NCBI RefSeq assembly: GCF_904846685.1 | Contig: NZ_CAJHBQ010000001.1 | Span: 1,178,001-1,242,000 of the forward strand | Origin: Psychrobacter submarinus | GTDB taxonomy: Bacteria > Pseudomonadota > Gammaproteobacteria > Pseudomonadales > Moraxellaceae | Length of the DNA: 64,000 nt | Direction: 5' to 3' | In this document: piece after piece, positions 1-7,712 of the stretch | Layout: the number at the start of each line of letters is the position of its first letter | Numbering within the stretch: position 1 is the stretch's first letter | The notes under the pieces: generated by a model | What the model was told of the DNA's origin: nothing | Databases searched by the model: none | What the model saw: only the letters and a program-made list of their open reading frames with translations | Position numbers and translations under genes: made by a program

Positions 1-1
1 T

Positions 2-1375
2 ATCAATGCTCACGCTGCAGCCTCAGATATCAAATGGTATGGCACCGACTTCAACCCCTCACAAGCCAGTTTTGCAAAGGAGCTATCAAGTATCTCAGGT
101 AGCGACGCGCAGCTGTTTGACCAGTCTTTTAGCGAGTTTTGCAACCGTGAGGACTTGCCCGATTTTGATTTTATCGGCCTGCATGGTATTTGGTCATGGG
201 TCTCTAACGAGAACCGCGACATTATCGCTGACTTTATTCGCCGCAAACTCAAAGTAGGCGGTGTCCTCTATATCAGCTACAACACTTTGCCAGGGTGGTC
301 AGCGGCTTCTCCCATTCGCCATATGCTCACCGAGCACGATCACATGCACGGTAGCCGCGGCCAAGGTATGGGAAAACGTGTCGAAGCTTCCATCAAATTC
401 ACTCAAGAGCTGTTGACGCTTTGTCAGCCACTCGTCCAGCAAGTGCCTTCTATACCCAAACGCTTAGAAGACATCGGTCAGCAAAACCCCAATTACTTGG
501 CTCACGAATACTTTAACCGCGATTGGCAGCCGATGTATTTCTCTGAGATGGCAGATTGGTTGTCTCCAACGAAGACTAGCTTTGCTTGTTCCGCCAATTT
601 TTTGGAGGACTATAAGCCTAGTAGTTACAATAGCGAGCAGCTCAACTTTATAGAAAGCTTAGACGATCCTATGTTCGCCCAAAGCGTCAAAGACTATATG
701 CACAATAAGCAGTTTCGCCGCGACTATTGGGTAAAAGGCGCGCGTAAAGTGTCTACGGCCAAACTAGAACAAACGTGGCATCAATTGCGCTTTATGATGA
801 TCAGTAGCGCCGAAGACATCAAATACGAAGTGAGTGGCGCAGCTGGTAATATCAATCTACGTGAAGACATCTACAAGCAGATCATCACCTTACTAGCTGA
901 CTATCAAATTCACTCAGTAGCGTCGCTACAGCAGCAGCTACCGGAGGACTTTCAGCAAAGCTGGCTGTTTGAGTCTTTGGCAATTTTGTACAGTCAAGGC
1001 GCTATTGTATTGCTACAAGATGACGAGACTATTGATAAAGTGCGAGCGCGCTGCAATAAGCTCAACGCTTATGTCATGCAGCAAAGCTTAGTCAGCCCCG
1101 AGCTCAATGCCTTAGTCAGTCCGTTGACGGGTAGTGCACTGACTTATGGCCGCTTCCCTTTGATATTCTTGCACGCTTACACAAAAGGTAAGAAGACACG
1201 GGAGCAATGGGTTGATTATGCTTGGCAAGCGCTGAAAAAAAACGGTCAGCTGCTGCTCAAAGACGGTAACACTCTAAGAGAAGAAAAAGACAATATTGCG
1301 GAGTTAAATCGCATGGTTGAGGACTTTGAAAACCATACGTTACCGCTTGCTAAGCGCTTGCAAATCGTTGCTTGA
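2..1375 (+). CDS. SAM-dependent methyltransferase with regulatory domain, 5' truncated by window edge
   Basis: The frame is open from base 2, so the gene enters from the left; 457 residues are visible. Early residues (WYGTDFNPSQASFAKEL) look like the acidic end of the second strand of a class I SAM-binding fold. They are followed by DFDFIGLHGIWSWV and a strand ending GGVLYISYNTLPGW, typical of methyltransferases that carry a methyltransferase regulatory domain (PF10119 type). The rest is helical and ends in a region (LKKNGQLLLKDGNTLREE) seen at the C-terminus of that family. The substrate is unknown. A strong terminator follows 45 bases after the stop. The missing N-terminus should hold the glycine-rich SAM motif. 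The family call is by recognition. Confidence 0.75.
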   Translation: MNAHAAASDIKWYGTDFNPSQASFAKELSSISGSDAQLFDQSFSEFCNREDLPDFDFIGLHGIWSWVSNENRDIIADFIRRKLKVGGVLYISYNTLPGWSAASPIRHMLTEHDHMHGSRGQGMGKRVEASIKFTQELLTLCQPLVQQVPSIPKRLEDIGQQNPNYLAHEYFNRDWQPMYFSEMADWLSPTKTSFACSANFLEDYKPSSYNSEQLNFIESLDDPMFAQSVKDYMHNKQFRRDYWVKGARKVSTAKLEQTWHQLRFMMISSAEDIKYEVSGAAGNINLREDIYKQIITLLADYQIHSVASLQQQLPEDFQQSWLFESLAILYSQGAIVLLQDDETIDKVRARCNKLNAYVMQQSLVSPELNALVSPLTGSALTYGRFPLIFLHAYTKGKKTREQWVDYAWQALKKNGQLLLKDGNTLREEKDNIAELNRMVEDFENHTLPLAKRLQIVA

Positions 1376-1413
1376 CGCTCGATACCAATGATTGACGGGC
1401 GTAAAACACAGAC

Positions 1414-1453
1414 AAAAAAAACCCTCACTATTATATAAATAGTGAGGGTTTTT
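1414..1453. terminator. Rho-independent terminator, probably bidirectional
   Basis: A 12-bp perfect stem (left arm from 1421, ACCCTCACTATT; right arm ending at 1449) has a short ATATA loop. It is preceded by a run of A and followed by a run of T, so it can stop the methyltransferase transcript on the plus strand and the tRNA transcript on the minus strand. Confidence 0.85.
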
Positions 1454-1486
1454 GCTATGTCTTGTATAAAAGACAGTAGCCATATT

Positions 1487-1561
1487 TGGAGCGGGATAAG
1501 AGATTCGAACTCTCGACCCCAACCTTGGCAAGGTTATGCTCTACCACTGAGCTAATCCCGC
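1487..1561 (-). tRNA. tRNA-Gly (anticodon GCC)
   Basis: The reverse complement folds as a complete tRNA. It has a 7-bp acceptor stem GCGGGAT/ATCCCGC, a D arm with GCTC and GAGC, an anticodon stem TAACC/GGTTG around loop TTGCCAA (anticodon GCC), a T arm GAGAG-TTCGAAT-CTCTT, discriminator T and an encoded CCA. It is 75 nt long including CCA. It reads GGC and GGU glycine codons. Confidence 0.97.
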
Positions 1562-1977
1562 ATAAATCAAAGCGTATCGTTAATAAATATTAATGACTAC
1601 GTCTCGATAGGATGGCTATTTTAGCAACTATTTTGCCGGTGTCAATATATTTTTTTAAATTTTGCTTGTTTTAATTACGTTTGGCACCGCTAAACTGCCG
1701 AATATTCGGTTATCTCTTTGATAATTTAGCGATTATTTATTAACGCATCTTTTAAGTTTAGCTGGGATCTTTTTATAACCTTTAGGCTCTATCCAGCTAT
1801 CACCTATTACTTATGACAGAGATGTACTTACATTTGCATGTAGTAATGTTACTTTTACTGCACTAGTCTTGTGACAGTAGGCTTATTATACTATGGCATA
1901 CCTTAGAGTAGATTTGCGAGACTTTAACTTTGTATTATTTTAATAAGTATTAATTATTAACAGCGAGGATGTTTATT
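1562..1977. other. Gene-free AT-rich stretch upstream of the M48 protease
   Basis: There is no open frame of note on either strand. The stretch holds the upstream region of the minus-strand tRNA and the leader of the M48 gene. I could not fix a promoter with a good -35/-10 pair. Confidence 0.4.
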
Positions 1978-2790
1978 ATGAAAAAATTGCTCACTACGTC
2001 ACTGATGGCGGCTTCATTATCGACACTTGGACTGGCTGGCTGTACGAGCACTACCAATACAGGCGCTGTCGGCGTCGATCGTCAGCAGCTATTACTGGTC
2101 TCTGATGAAGAGGTGCTACAACTCTCTGCCAAAAGCTACAATCAAGTGCTACAAAAAGCGCGCCAAGAGCGGGTATTAGATACTAATCCAGCGCAGCTAC
2201 AACGCCTAAAAAGAATTGCTAATCGCTTAGTCGGTCAAGTTAGTGTTTATCGTCCTGATGCTGCTCAGTGGAACTGGGAGGTTCATACCATTAAGTCACA
2301 GCAGCTCAACGCTTCGGTATTACCAGGCGGTAAAATCCTGTTTTATTCTGGCATTATCGATCGCTTGAACCTAACTGATGATGAGATTGCTGCCATTATG
2401 GGTCATGAGATATCACACGCGCTACGTGAGCATTCTCGTGAACGTATTTCTCGCGAATATGCCACGCAGACTGGTATTGGCCTTGCAGCAAGTGTCTTTG
2501 GTCTCTCGCAAGGTCAAGCGCAGCTAGCAGGTCTTGCCGGTGATCTTGGTTTGAGCCGTCCGCATAGCCGCACCCAAGAGTCTGAGGCCGACCAAATCGG
2601 ACTTGAGCTAATGGCACGTGCTGGCTACAACCCGCAAGCGGCTATCACCTTATGGCAAAAAATGCAGCGCGCTAGTCAAGGTGAGCCACCTCAGTTTTTG
2701 AGTACTCACCCGGCAAGCAGTACACGTATCTCACAAATGCAGGCATTAATGCCTAAAGTGATGCCACTGTATCAAAAAACGCGCCGTTAG
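1978..2790 (+). CDS. M48-family metallopeptidase, outer-membrane or periplasmic lipoprotein
   Basis: A zinc metalloprotease of the Oma1/LoiP/BepA type, likely acting on misfolded envelope proteins. It has a lipoprotein signal with lipobox LAGC (C22). The zinc motif is H143-E-I-S-H147, followed by a third ligand in ESEAD at about E203. Length is 270 aa. I chose ATG 1978 because GCGAGG at 1963-1968 is a Shine-Dalgarno (SD) at about 9 bases; the in-frame ATG at 1969 directly abuts it. The gene is monocistronic, with a terminator 25 bases downstream. Catalytic residues are visible; the substrate is not known. Confidence 0.88.
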   Translation: MKKLLTTSLMAASLSTLGLAGCTSTTNTGAVGVDRQQLLLVSDEEVLQLSAKSYNQVLQKARQERVLDTNPAQLQRLKRIANRLVGQVSVYRPDAAQWNWEVHTIKSQQLNASVLPGGKILFYSGIIDRLNLTDDEIAAIMGHEISHALREHSRERISREYATQTGIGLAASVFGLSQGQAQLAGLAGDLGLSRPHSRTQESEADQIGLELMARAGYNPQAAITLWQKMQRASQGEPPQFLSTHPASSTRISQMQALMPKVMPLYQKTRR

Positions 2791-2814
2791 TGGTTAATAC
2801 GAACAGTCTTAACA

Positions 2815-2848
2815 ACAGGGCTTGGATACATTCATGCCCTGTTTTTTT
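2815..2848 (+). terminator. Rho-independent terminator after the M48 gene
   Basis: A stem of ACAGGGC (2815-2821) with GCCCTGT (2836-2842) is followed by a run of seven or eight T. It lies 25 bases after the M48 stop codon. Confidence 0.85.
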
Positions 2849-3005
2849 GTGACTGCTGTTTCTGTTATAAAAAGCAGTCTCATAAAAGAGCAGTATCATA
2901 ATAGTTTGACAAAGAGCGCGTTTAGCACTTGTAAGCTTTGCTCTGGTATAATGCTTCCATCTATTTTTATCAAATCAGCACAGTGTTGACTATTGAAGGA
3001 CTGTT

Positions 3006-3335
3006 ATGACGACTACCGCCCCTACTGCTATCGCCCTTGAAGACAAGCTGCAAGAGTTACAGCCGCAATATCTAGACTTAGTCAATGAGTCAATGAATCA
3101 TGCTGGTTACTTTGACGGTAAAGAGAGTCACTTCAAGCTAACGCTAGTTAGTGAAGCCTTTGCAGGCAAGCGTTTGGTTGCGCGCCATCAGCTTGTCTAT
3201 CAGCTGGTAGATCCACTGCTAACCTCGCAAGGCGGTACTGTGCATGCGCTTGCGATCCACGCTTACACCCCTACTGAGTGGCAACAGCAAACCCAAAGCC
3301 CTGAGAGCCCGCTATGTGCAGGACAAAATAAATAA
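3006..3335 (+). CDS. bolA: BolA/IbaG-family protein
   Basis: A 109-aa BolA-like protein. The conserved core runs from about residue 35 (ESHFKLTLVSEAFAGKRLVA), then RHQLVYQLV, and ends with HALAIHAYTPTEW. BolA proteins partner with monothiol glutaredoxins in iron-sulfur handling and can affect morphology and transcription under stress. An SD GAAGGA stands about 7 bases before ATG 3006. The next gene, sirB2, follows 69 bases later on the same strand, so cotranscription is possible. BolA and IbaG cannot be separated with certainty here; the HAxxI(H)A pattern and length fit BolA. Confidence 0.85.
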   Translation: MTTTAPTAIALEDKLQELQPQYLDLVNESMNHAGYFDGKESHFKLTLVSEAFAGKRLVARHQLVYQLVDPLLTSQGGTVHALAIHAYTPTEWQQQTQSPESPLCAGQNK

Positions 3336-3404
3336 GCGCTGTCACTGCGCTAGATTCGCTTAGACTGACTAGTGCTGAGCTTACTCTACAAGGAATAAGA
3401 TTCA

Positions 3405-3764
3405 ATGAAACATCTACACATGCTATTAGTATTTATATTGATTGGGCTATTTATTTACCAGAGCGTTTTGGTGTTAAGCGCTAATCGCCGCGCGCCGCGT
3501 CCGGTTAAGATTGCCAATCACATATTATATGCCTTAGTGATAGTCACAGGGGCTTGGATGCTGATGCAATTGATGAGTGTGAACGCGCCTGTACAGTGGG
3601 TATTTGCCAAAATTATACTGTTAGTCGCCGCAATCAGTGCTAGCGCCAAAGCTTTCAACGTCAATGCTGCGCCAACTCAAAGTAAAGTCGGTATTCTTAT
3701 CGCCGGCGTCGCTTATATAGGGATTGTCATCTTGGCGTATGCGAAACCTGCAAACTTATTTTAA
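3405..3764 (+). CDS. SirB2-family inner-membrane protein
   Basis: A 119-aa protein with four predicted membrane helices: about residues 4-26, 40-60, 65-85 and 93-115. It opens with MKHLHMLLV, typical of the SirB2 family, whose histidine near the N-terminus is conserved. SirB2 was named for up-regulating invasion genes in Salmonella, but a biochemical role is not established. An SD AAGGAA lies upstream of ATG 3405. It may form a small operon with bolA. Confidence 0.8.
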   Translation: MKHLHMLLVFILIGLFIYQSVLVLSANRRAPRPVKIANHILYALVIVTGAWMLMQLMSVNAPVQWVFAKIILLVAAISASAKAFNVNAAPTQSKVGILIAGVAYIGIVILAYAKPANLF

Positions 3765-3824
3765 TATCATAAGCTCGCTATATTTGCTATCTTAAATACC
3801 TCCTACTGGTTCAACGGAGTTTTT

Positions 3825-4226
3825 ATGAAAACCTTTACCGCAGCAGCATTACTTGCCACCGCTGGCATCTTTACGCTTTCGGGCTGTGCAACCAGTGGCA
3901 ATCTCACCCCGCAGTATGTGCCGCCAAGCACTTATCAAAGCTACGACTGTCAAGCGCTCGCTCAAGAGTACAATCGCGTTGAGCGCTATGTCAATGCGAC
4001 GCAAAAGCAGCAATCGAGCCTGTCGGCATCAGGAGTCGGCGTCGGCATCTCTGCTGGACGCTGGGGTATCTCGCCTAATATTAGCTTTGGCGTGGGTCGA
4101 AGTAACGATAGTAAAGCGCGTGATGCGAAGCTATCGCGTCTATACGGTGAAGCCGACGCTATCATTCAAACGGCACGTATAAAACGCTGTAGCTTTGCCA
4201 ATGGTATTAAGATTTATGGAGAGTAA
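3825..4226 (+). CDS. Small hypothetical lipoprotein
   Basis: 133 aa with a clear lipoprotein signal peptide and lipobox LSGC (C21). The mature part has a helical stretch (CQALAQEYNRVERYVNATQK) and a glycine-rich segment (SGVGVGISAGRWGI and FGVGRSN) that could form strands or a membrane-seeking loop. It ends with RIKRCSFANGIKIYGE, giving two cysteines besides the lipidated one. I do not recognise a characterised family; similar lipoproteins occur in Moraxellaceae and relatives. ATG 3825 has SD CGGAG. A family A repeat lies between this gene and its likely terminator at 4583. Confidence 0.75.
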   Translation: MKTFTAAALLATAGIFTLSGCATSGNLTPQYVPPSTYQSYDCQALAQEYNRVERYVNATQKQQSSLSASGVGVGISAGRWGISPNISFGVGRSNDSKARDAKLSRLYGEADAIIQTARIKRCSFANGIKIYGE

Positions 4227-4263
4227 GCTTTATTTGATGTCTATTTTGACTTATAGATAATTA

Positions 4264-4566
4264 AGGCGTGTTGAACATTCGACCATGGCACTGACAGAGA
4301 CTATTTTTTAGGCGATTTGCAGATAAAAATGGTAAGTTTAGTCGTTCTAAGCGTCTATTTTTATCAATAAAGCGGCAAAAAATAGTCCTGTCCCTGTTGT
4401 TGTCGTGAGGGCTGATGCTAAAATCGCCCTAGTCGTTGCGACTGTTTAAATAAAATCAGCTAACCAATGCAATAAGCATTATCTGCAATTTTAACGACGA
4501 CTAGAACACAGCTTTGATTAACTAGTAGCGATCAGCAGTGCGTATTTGTGAATGTTCAACACGCCC
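4264..4566 (+). repeat. Family A MITE-like element, copy 1 (303 bp)
   Basis: The element is bounded by inverted termini, left AGGCGTGTTGAACATTCG and right ending CGAATGTTCAACACGCCC-like with a few changes, and flanked by TA on both sides (4262-4263 and 4567-4568). It is nearly identical over its full length to 34375-34677 and related, inverted, to 21921-22197. It has no coding capacity. The internal hairpin is at 4322-4365. Confidence 0.88.
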
Positions 4567-4582
4567 TAATGACTCTTTTAGC

Positions 4583-4617
4583 AAAAAGCCAATACGCTAT
4601 CCACGTATTGGCTTTTT
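4583..4617. terminator. Bidirectional terminator between the lipoprotein gene and trxC
   Basis: AAAAAGCCAATACG pairs with CGTATTGGCTTTTT around a 7-base loop. Runs of A before and T after the stem let it serve the plus-strand lipoprotein gene and the minus-strand trxC. Confidence 0.85.
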
Positions 4618-4653
4618 ATGTGGTTTTGAATGTATTGAGTATTAAGTTAAGCG

Positions 4654-5091
4654 CTATCCTTGCAAGCTTTGCACCCACTGCACAATCTGATCTCTAGGCA
4701 GCGCTCCTGACTGGCGAGCGACTTCTTTCCCGCCTCTAAACGCCACCATCGTCGGTAGACTGCGAATGTTATAAGCCGCCGCTGCTTGCTCGTACTTGTC
4801 CGTTTGCAGCTTAGCAAACACCACTTGCGGCAGTTGCCCTGCCGCCTCTTTAAACTGCGGTGCCATCATCAAGCACGGCTGACACCAACTTGCCCAAAAG
4901 TCGATCACCGTCAACACTTCATTCTTTTGAATGACTTTATTTACCGTTTGCGCAGTTAGCTCCTGCGGGCTTGCAGTCAGTAAAGACTTGGCGCATTTAC
5001 CACAGTTGGGCGCTGCGCTAAGACGATCGTTTGGCAGACGATTGGTCGCTTGGCAATTGGGGCAAACGATATGTAAACTCTCAGTACTCAT
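4654..5091 (-). CDS. trxC: Thioredoxin 2 (TrxC), zinc-binding
   Basis: A 145-aa thioredoxin with an N-terminal zinc ribbon (C10, C13, C30, C33) and a thioredoxin fold carrying the active site W69-C70-Q71-P72-C73. The family norm is WCGPC, so the glycine is replaced by glutamine, which may shift redox potential. The cis-proline loop (SLPTM) is present. TrxC reduces disulfides in the cytoplasm and in E. coli belongs to the OxyR regulon. SD AAGGA precedes ATG 5091. It lies next to a group of sulfur genes transcribed in the same direction, which suggests a role in disulfide or persulfide reduction there (inference). Confidence 0.92.
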   Translation of the reverse strand: MSTESLHIVCPNCQATNRLPNDRLSAAPNCGKCAKSLLTASPQELTAQTVNKVIQKNEVLTVIDFWASWCQPCLMMAPQFKEAAGQLPQVVFAKLQTDKYEQAAAAYNIRSLPTMVAFRGGKEVARQSGALPRDQIVQWVQSLQG

Positions 5092-5192
5092 AACTTAGTC
5101 CTTCTTTATTAATTTTCTTTTATTAGTTTTATATCTTGCAAATGAAAAAACTTAGCTCAAATTATTATTCTAATATTTGTACAAATTTCCTT

Positions 5193-5813
5193 CTATAGCT
5201 TTTTCTTAGCCGAGCCGCTATAGACATAACTCATAGGCTTGGGTCCGGGTAAGTATTCCTCATTTAACTCCTCAAGAGTAAAACCGCCCGCTGTAATCAG
5301 TGCAGCAATATCACGGTCTAAATGACAGCCACCCGCCATAGGCTTCCATAGCGGTGTCAGACGGCGCTGCCAACGCTTGACGCTCGCATCAGGTGCAAGA
5401 CCATGCTCACAAAATAGCAGCCGACCTTCAGGTTTGAGTAGCCGCGCCATCTCTGTTAGCGCCGGTATCGGATCATCAATGCTACAAAGCGTAAAAGTCA
5501 TGACGATAGTATCAAAACGCGCGCGCTCTGCATCAATGCCATAGATATCCGCGGCGATAGTCTCGACAGGAATATCAATCTGCTTCGCCCGTTTATATGC
5601 CAACGTCTGCATTTGCGCCGCGGGATCAATTCCAATAATAGAAGTCACTTTACTGGCGTCATAAAATTCTAAATTAAGACCGCTACCGATGCCAATCTCT
5701 AGCACTTCCCCTATCGCTTGTGGCACAATGTTGGCGCGTGCCTTCATCACTTGACCCGTACCGCACGCCATATCGATCATCTTGGGTAATACATACTGCT
5801 GATAGATATTCAT
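5193..5813 (-). CDS. METTL7-like class I SAM-dependent methyltransferase
   Basis: 206 aa. SAM motif I is VLEIGIGSGLNLEFY at about residues 37-51, followed by IIGIDPA and FDTIVMTFTLCSIDDP. After the fourth strand comes LLFCEHGLAPDASVKRWQRR, then PLWKPMAGGCHLDRD. This EH-G-A…W…P.W….GC.L.R layout is that of METTL7/TMT1-type methyltransferases, whose human members methylate small thiols and H2S. Older annotation would call it UbiE/Coq5-like. ATG 5813 has SD AAGGA. It runs in the same direction as the DUF2892 gene and persulfide dioxygenase, 110 bases downstream of the former. Thiol methylation is an inference from family resemblance and neighbours. Confidence 0.72.
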   Translation of the reverse strand: MNIYQQYVLPKMIDMACGTGQVMKARANIVPQAIGEVLEIGIGSGLNLEFYDASKVTSIIGIDPAAQMQTLAYKRAKQIDIPVETIAADIYGIDAERARFDTIVMTFTLCSIDDPIPALTEMARLLKPEGRLLFCEHGLAPDASVKRWQRRLTPLWKPMAGGCHLDRDIAALITAGGFTLEELNEEYLPGPKPMSYVYSGSAKKKL

Positions 5814-5923
5814 AGATTTTTCCTTATATGAGGGTTATCAACAATCATATAATTATAATCTATACCTTTACCATTACTGTATGGTTGATAGCTTATGAAT
5901 ACCGCAGATGAATAAGACTATAA

Positions 5924-6106
5924 CTATGCCTTACAAGTATTGATGCCCAGCAAGGAATAGAGCACGCAAGAACGGAATAAACCGGTAAGCAGGGGTATCA
6001 AACCAATAACGCCCCATAAGCTTTGGTAATAAAACCCTAACGCAATAATGACTACACCTGCGATGATACGTATCGTTCTATCGGTACGACCCACATTGAT
6101 TTTCAT
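5924..6106 (-). CDS. DUF2892 (YgaP-like) inner-membrane protein
   Basis: 60 aa, starting MKINVGRTDRTIRII, the classic DUF2892 opening, with two hydrophobic segments at about residues 12-30 and 32-50 and a C-terminal cysteine-containing tail (INTCKA). In YgaP this domain is the membrane anchor of a rhodanese. Here it is free-standing, 38 bases downstream of the persulfide dioxygenase gene, so it is probably cotranscribed. SD AAGGAG lies before ATG 6106. Confidence 0.85.
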   Translation of the reverse strand: MKINVGRTDRTIRIIAGVVIIALGFYYQSLWGVIGLIPLLTGLFRSCVLYSLLGINTCKA

Positions 6107-6144
6107 AACTTACTCCTTAAGATAATAAAATAGATATGACGACG

Positions 6145-7011
6145 CTATAGCGAATTGATAGGTACTTTTAGATAGCGAACGCCATTGGCCTCAGGTTCCG
6201 GAAACCGCCCGGCGTCAATATTGACCTGTACTGACGGAATAATTAACCTTGGCATGGCAAGGGTGGCATCACGGCGCTCACGCATCTGCACAAACTCCGC
6301 TTCATTGATACCGTCTTTAACATGAATATTAGCAAGCTTTTGCGCAGCTACGGTGGTACTAGGACAATGCTGGCGGCCTTGACTAGGATAGTCATGACAC
6401 AGATAAATTACCGTATCCTCGGGTAGCGACAGCAGCTTTTGGATAGAGTGATACAGCGTCTTGGCATCGCCGCCTGGGAAATCACAACGAGCCGTGCCCA
6501 CGTCTGGGGCGAAGATAGTATCACCGACAAACACCACGCTCTTTTCATTATCCGTAGCCACATAAGCCATATCTGCAGGTGTGTGCCCTGGTACATGCAT
6601 CACGGTAATGGCAATATCACCCAAAGTCAGAACCGTCGCTTCATCGGTCAAGATATCGAACTGGCTGGCATCGGTGCGAAAGCTCGTATCGAAGTTATAG
6701 ACTTGCTTAAATATCTTTTGTACTTCAGTGATATATTTACCGATAACCAACTGGCCGCCAAGCTCATCTTTGACATGAATGGCCGCTGACATATGATCAG
6801 CATGCGCATGAGTCTCGATAATATAGACCAGCTGCCAGTTCTGCTCGCGTACAAACTCAAGCACTTCATCGATGCTATCTGTGCTGGTCCTCCCCGACTT
6901 GGGATCAAAGTCCAATACCGGATCGATAATAGCGCAGAGCTGCTGCGCGCTATCTGCTAAGACATGAGTATAAGTTTCGGTATCTTGATGTAAAAAAGAA
7001 TGTACTTGCAT
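6145..7011 (-). CDS. ETHE1/Blh-type persulfide dioxygenase (MBL-fold hydrolase)
   Basis: 288 aa, metallo-beta-lactamase fold, a non-heme iron enzyme that oxidises glutathione persulfide to sulfite. Metal motif THAHADH is at about residues 68-74, then HVPGHTPADMAY, a FVGDTIFAPDVG strand and YLCHDYPSQG as later ligands. The C-terminal part (MPRLIIPSVQVNIDAG) is typical of the bacterial Blh/ETHE1 group. I chose ATG 7011 (MQVHSFLHQDTE) because GAGGTAAG stands just before it; the frame remains open 28 codons upstream into AT-rich DNA without an SD. It is divergent from the ArsR-type regulator, the arrangement known from bigR loci. Confidence 0.9.
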   Translation of the reverse strand: MQVHSFLHQDTETYTHVLADSAQQLCAIIDPVLDFDPKSGRTSTDSIDEVLEFVREQNWQLVYIIETHAHADHMSAAIHVKDELGGQLVIGKYITEVQKIFKQVYNFDTSFRTDASQFDILTDEATVLTLGDIAITVMHVPGHTPADMAYVATDNEKSVVFVGDTIFAPDVGTARCDFPGGDAKTLYHSIQKLLSLPEDTVIYLCHDYPSQGRQHCPSTTVAAQKLANIHVKDGINEAEFVQMRERRDATLAMPRLIIPSVQVNIDAGRFPEPEANGVRYLKVPINSL

Positions 7012-7251
7012 GCTTACCTCGTTTATTGATGATTCGTTAAAAGCTGATTGTTTATTATTTTTATAACGCTTAGCTCTATACCGGTAATATAACATCTATA
7101 CTACTATTTATAAATTTATATAATGTAATTTATGATAATATAGTTTATTATAAAGTGTCTTAGCTGATTAATGTTAGAATATAGATAATCAATCTTTGAT
7201 AATGGCTCAATTTATATCAATAAGATAATCGTGATATCCCAAGGAGATTAC
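7012..7251. promoter_or_regulatory. Divergent control region between persulfide dioxygenase and ArsR regulator
   Basis: 240 bases, very AT-rich around 7085-7165 with overlapping A/T dyads (for example TTTATAAATTTATATAA near 7109 and TTTATTATAAAG near 7144). ArsR-family repressors of the BigR type bind AT-rich palindromes in exactly this position. No single operator can be fixed by eye. Confidence 0.4.
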
Positions 7252-7623
7252 TTGACTACTTTTACCTTAGATAAGAGGTCATCGACCCATACAGCGGACG
7301 ATACCACGCAGGATTTGGCAGCGATTGACTTAGCCAAACAAATGCGGCAGTCTTCACAGCAAGCCAGCCAGCTACTCAAGTCGCTATCGCACCCCGATCG
7401 CTTATTGCTGCTATGCCAGTTGACCCAAGGCGAGTACTGCGTAAGCGAGCTTGAGACGTTGGTCGGTGTCGGTCAACCAAGCCTATCGCAGCAGCTTGGC
7501 ATCTTGCGTAAAGACGAGCTAGTGGCGACGCGCCGCGAAGGTAAGCAGATTTACTACCGTATCGCCAGCGACGATGCTCTGGCAGTACTGCAGCTGCTAT
7601 ATGAGCGCTTTTGTGCCAAATAG
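7252..7623 (+). CDS. ArsR-family regulator, BigR/SqrR-like persulfide sensor
   Basis: 123 aa winged-helix repressor. The core KSLSHPDRLLLLCQLTQGEY is followed by the recognition helix region VGQPSLSQQLGILR and the wing LVATRREGKQIYYRI. Cysteines sit in LCQL, EYCV and the C-terminal FCAK. A pair formed by the EYCV and FCAK cysteines matches the two sensing cysteines of BigR/SqrR, which form a tetrasulfide with persulfide. The start is best placed at TTG 7252 because AAGGAGATT at 7241-7249 is a good SD for it; a GTG at 7231 lies upstream of that SD. It probably autoregulates and represses the dioxygenase operon. Confidence 0.82.
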   Translation: MTTFTLDKRSSTHTADDTTQDLAAIDLAKQMRQSSQQASQLLKSLSHPDRLLLLCQLTQGEYCVSELETLVGVGQPSLSQQLGILRKDELVATRREGKQIYYRIASDDALAVLQLLYERFCAK

Positions 7624-7712
7624 CTTTGAGAGTATGAATGAACGCTAAGCTCTTTGTCGCTCCCATTTGCCACTGTATAAGCAACACTGTATTAGGATAA
7701 TGGCGTACTGAT

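Noticed and set aside
6439-6789. Open frame opposite the persulfide dioxygenase
   Set aside because: It lies wholly antisense to a well-supported gene, has no SD and encodes no recognisable motif.
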